Source of the DNA: an uncultured Verrucomicrobiales bacterium | Lineage (GTDB): Bacteria > Verrucomicrobiota > Verrucomicrobiia > Verrucomicrobiales > DEV007 | Reading direction: 5' to 3' | Assembly (NCBI GenBank): GCA_937893785.1 | Contig: CALCSP010000364.1 | Span: 1 to 5,553 of the forward strand | DNA: 5,553 nucleotides | Part shown: positions 5,144 to 5,553 of the stretch, piece after piece | Layout of the letters: each line of letters opens with the position of its first letter | How positions within the stretch are numbered: position 1 is the stretch's first letter | Notes under the pieces: generated by a model | What the model was told of the DNA's origin: nothing | Seen by the model: the letters and a program-made list of their open reading frames with translations, nothing else | The model's database searches: none | Made by a program: the position numbers and the translations under genes

Positions 5144-5553
5144 ATGATGAAGCTCATGCCACTCCTTCTTGCTGCCGGGCTTCTTGGCCAATCAACCCAT
5201 GCGGTGGCTCAGAACGCTCGTCGCCCAATCGGAGGCGGTGGCAGCTTTGGCGGCGGTGGGCTGGTCAAGCCCTCAACTCCCCAAAAAACCATTACCAGAA
5301 CCATCACCTACCTGGCCCTGACCAAGGAGCGGCAATGGCTCAACACCTCGGGAAAGTCAATCATGGCAACCTTGGTTGCCTTTGATTCCGGCGACAAAAC
5401 CAAGTCCATCCCCCCCACAATCATCAAGGGCGGAAAAGTCCGCCTGCTCAAGGAGAAGAAAGTCTTTTTGCTACCCCTTGATACTCTCTCACCCAAACAC
5501 CGAAGTGAGGTCCTCTCAATCAACAATCAGGTCAACCCAAGCATCCATGATCA
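5144..5553 (+). CDS. Secreted protein with SHD1-like domain, N-terminal part (runs off right edge)
   Basis: From the ATG at 5144 the frame stays open for 136 codons to the window edge. Residues 1-22 form a Sec signal peptide (Lys3, LMPLLLAAGLLG, with likely cleavage after Ala-Val-Ala22). A glycine-rich linker follows (GGGGSFGGGG, 30-39). Residues about 62-122 resemble the SHD1-like repeat found in many secreted Planctomycetota and Verrucomicrobiota proteins: ERQW with Trp65, then SGKSIMATLVAF (69-80), GGKVRLLKEKKVF (96-108), LPLDTLS (110-116) and a charged helix. In this family a typical unit reads roughly R-x-W, G-x-x-hydrophobic-x-A, and F-x-hydrophobic-P-hydrophobic-x-x-L-S, which matches, although the middle (81-95) is longer than usual. 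Its role is unknown; SHD1-like units are thought to be small beta-barrel binding modules. ATG 5147 is an equally possible start. No Shine-Dalgarno is visible. It begins 31 bases after the esterase stop, so it may be in the same operon. The domain call is from memory of the pattern. Confidence 0.7.
   Translation, partial: MMKLMPLLLAAGLLGQSTHAVAQNARRPIGGGGSFGGGGLVKPSTPQKTITRTITYLALTKERQWLNTSGKSIMATLVAFDSGDKTKSIPPTIIKGGKVRLLKEKKVFLLPLDTLSPKHRSEVLSINNQVNPSIHD

Overview
The window looks like chromosome from a Gram-negative, respiring bacterium of the PVC group. Verrucomicrobiota is my best guess and Planctomycetota the alternative. This is inference from gene content: an MJ0042-type zinc-ribbon membrane protein, an exported xylose-isomerase-like TIM barrel, a small secreted SGNH hydrolase and a secreted protein with an SHD1-like domain, combined with genes that almost all lack a well-placed Shine-Dalgarno sequence. 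No rRNA, tRNA, transposase, CRISPR or phage gene was seen.

Layout. Two blocks diverge from a 114-base intergenic region (3369-3482). Leftward, on the minus strand, a Rieske iron-sulfur protein (2811-3368) is joined by a TGATG stop/start overlap to a 662-residue fused cytochrome b/diheme cytochrome c protein (823-2811). These are followed by a zinc-ribbon single-pass membrane protein (306-770) and the first 62 codons of a lipoprotein that runs off the left edge (1-187). A weak hairpin plus nine T residues lies between the cytochrome gene and the zinc-ribbon gene. Rightward, on the plus strand, come a Tat-exported sugar isomerase/epimerase-like protein (3483-4433), an SGNH/GDSL esterase (4462-5112) and the start of a secreted SHD1-like protein that runs off the right edge (5144-5553). 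The gaps are only 28 and 31 bases, so these three could share a transcript.

How it works together. The leftward pair encodes a compact quinol:acceptor oxidoreductase of the bc/b6f class. The Rieske protein takes the first electron from quinol and passes it to the c hemes. The cytochrome b part recycles the second electron through two b hemes, and the two c hemes are built into the same chain. Sequence details (b6-type heme spacing, no Cys at the heme c_i position, a PDWY version of the Qo motif, Phe instead of the Rieske Tyr) suggest a low-potential, probably menaquinol-using enzyme. The rightward genes look like exported carbohydrate-processing functions without an evident link to respiration.

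Most worth a second look: the all-in-one cytochrome b/diheme c chain with two extra predicted helices at the b6/subunit IV junction, and the intergenic region, where two well-spaced promoter candidates each abut one arm of a perfect inverted repeat and the rightward one would give a leaderless mRNA. I found no clear sign of a wholly new system.
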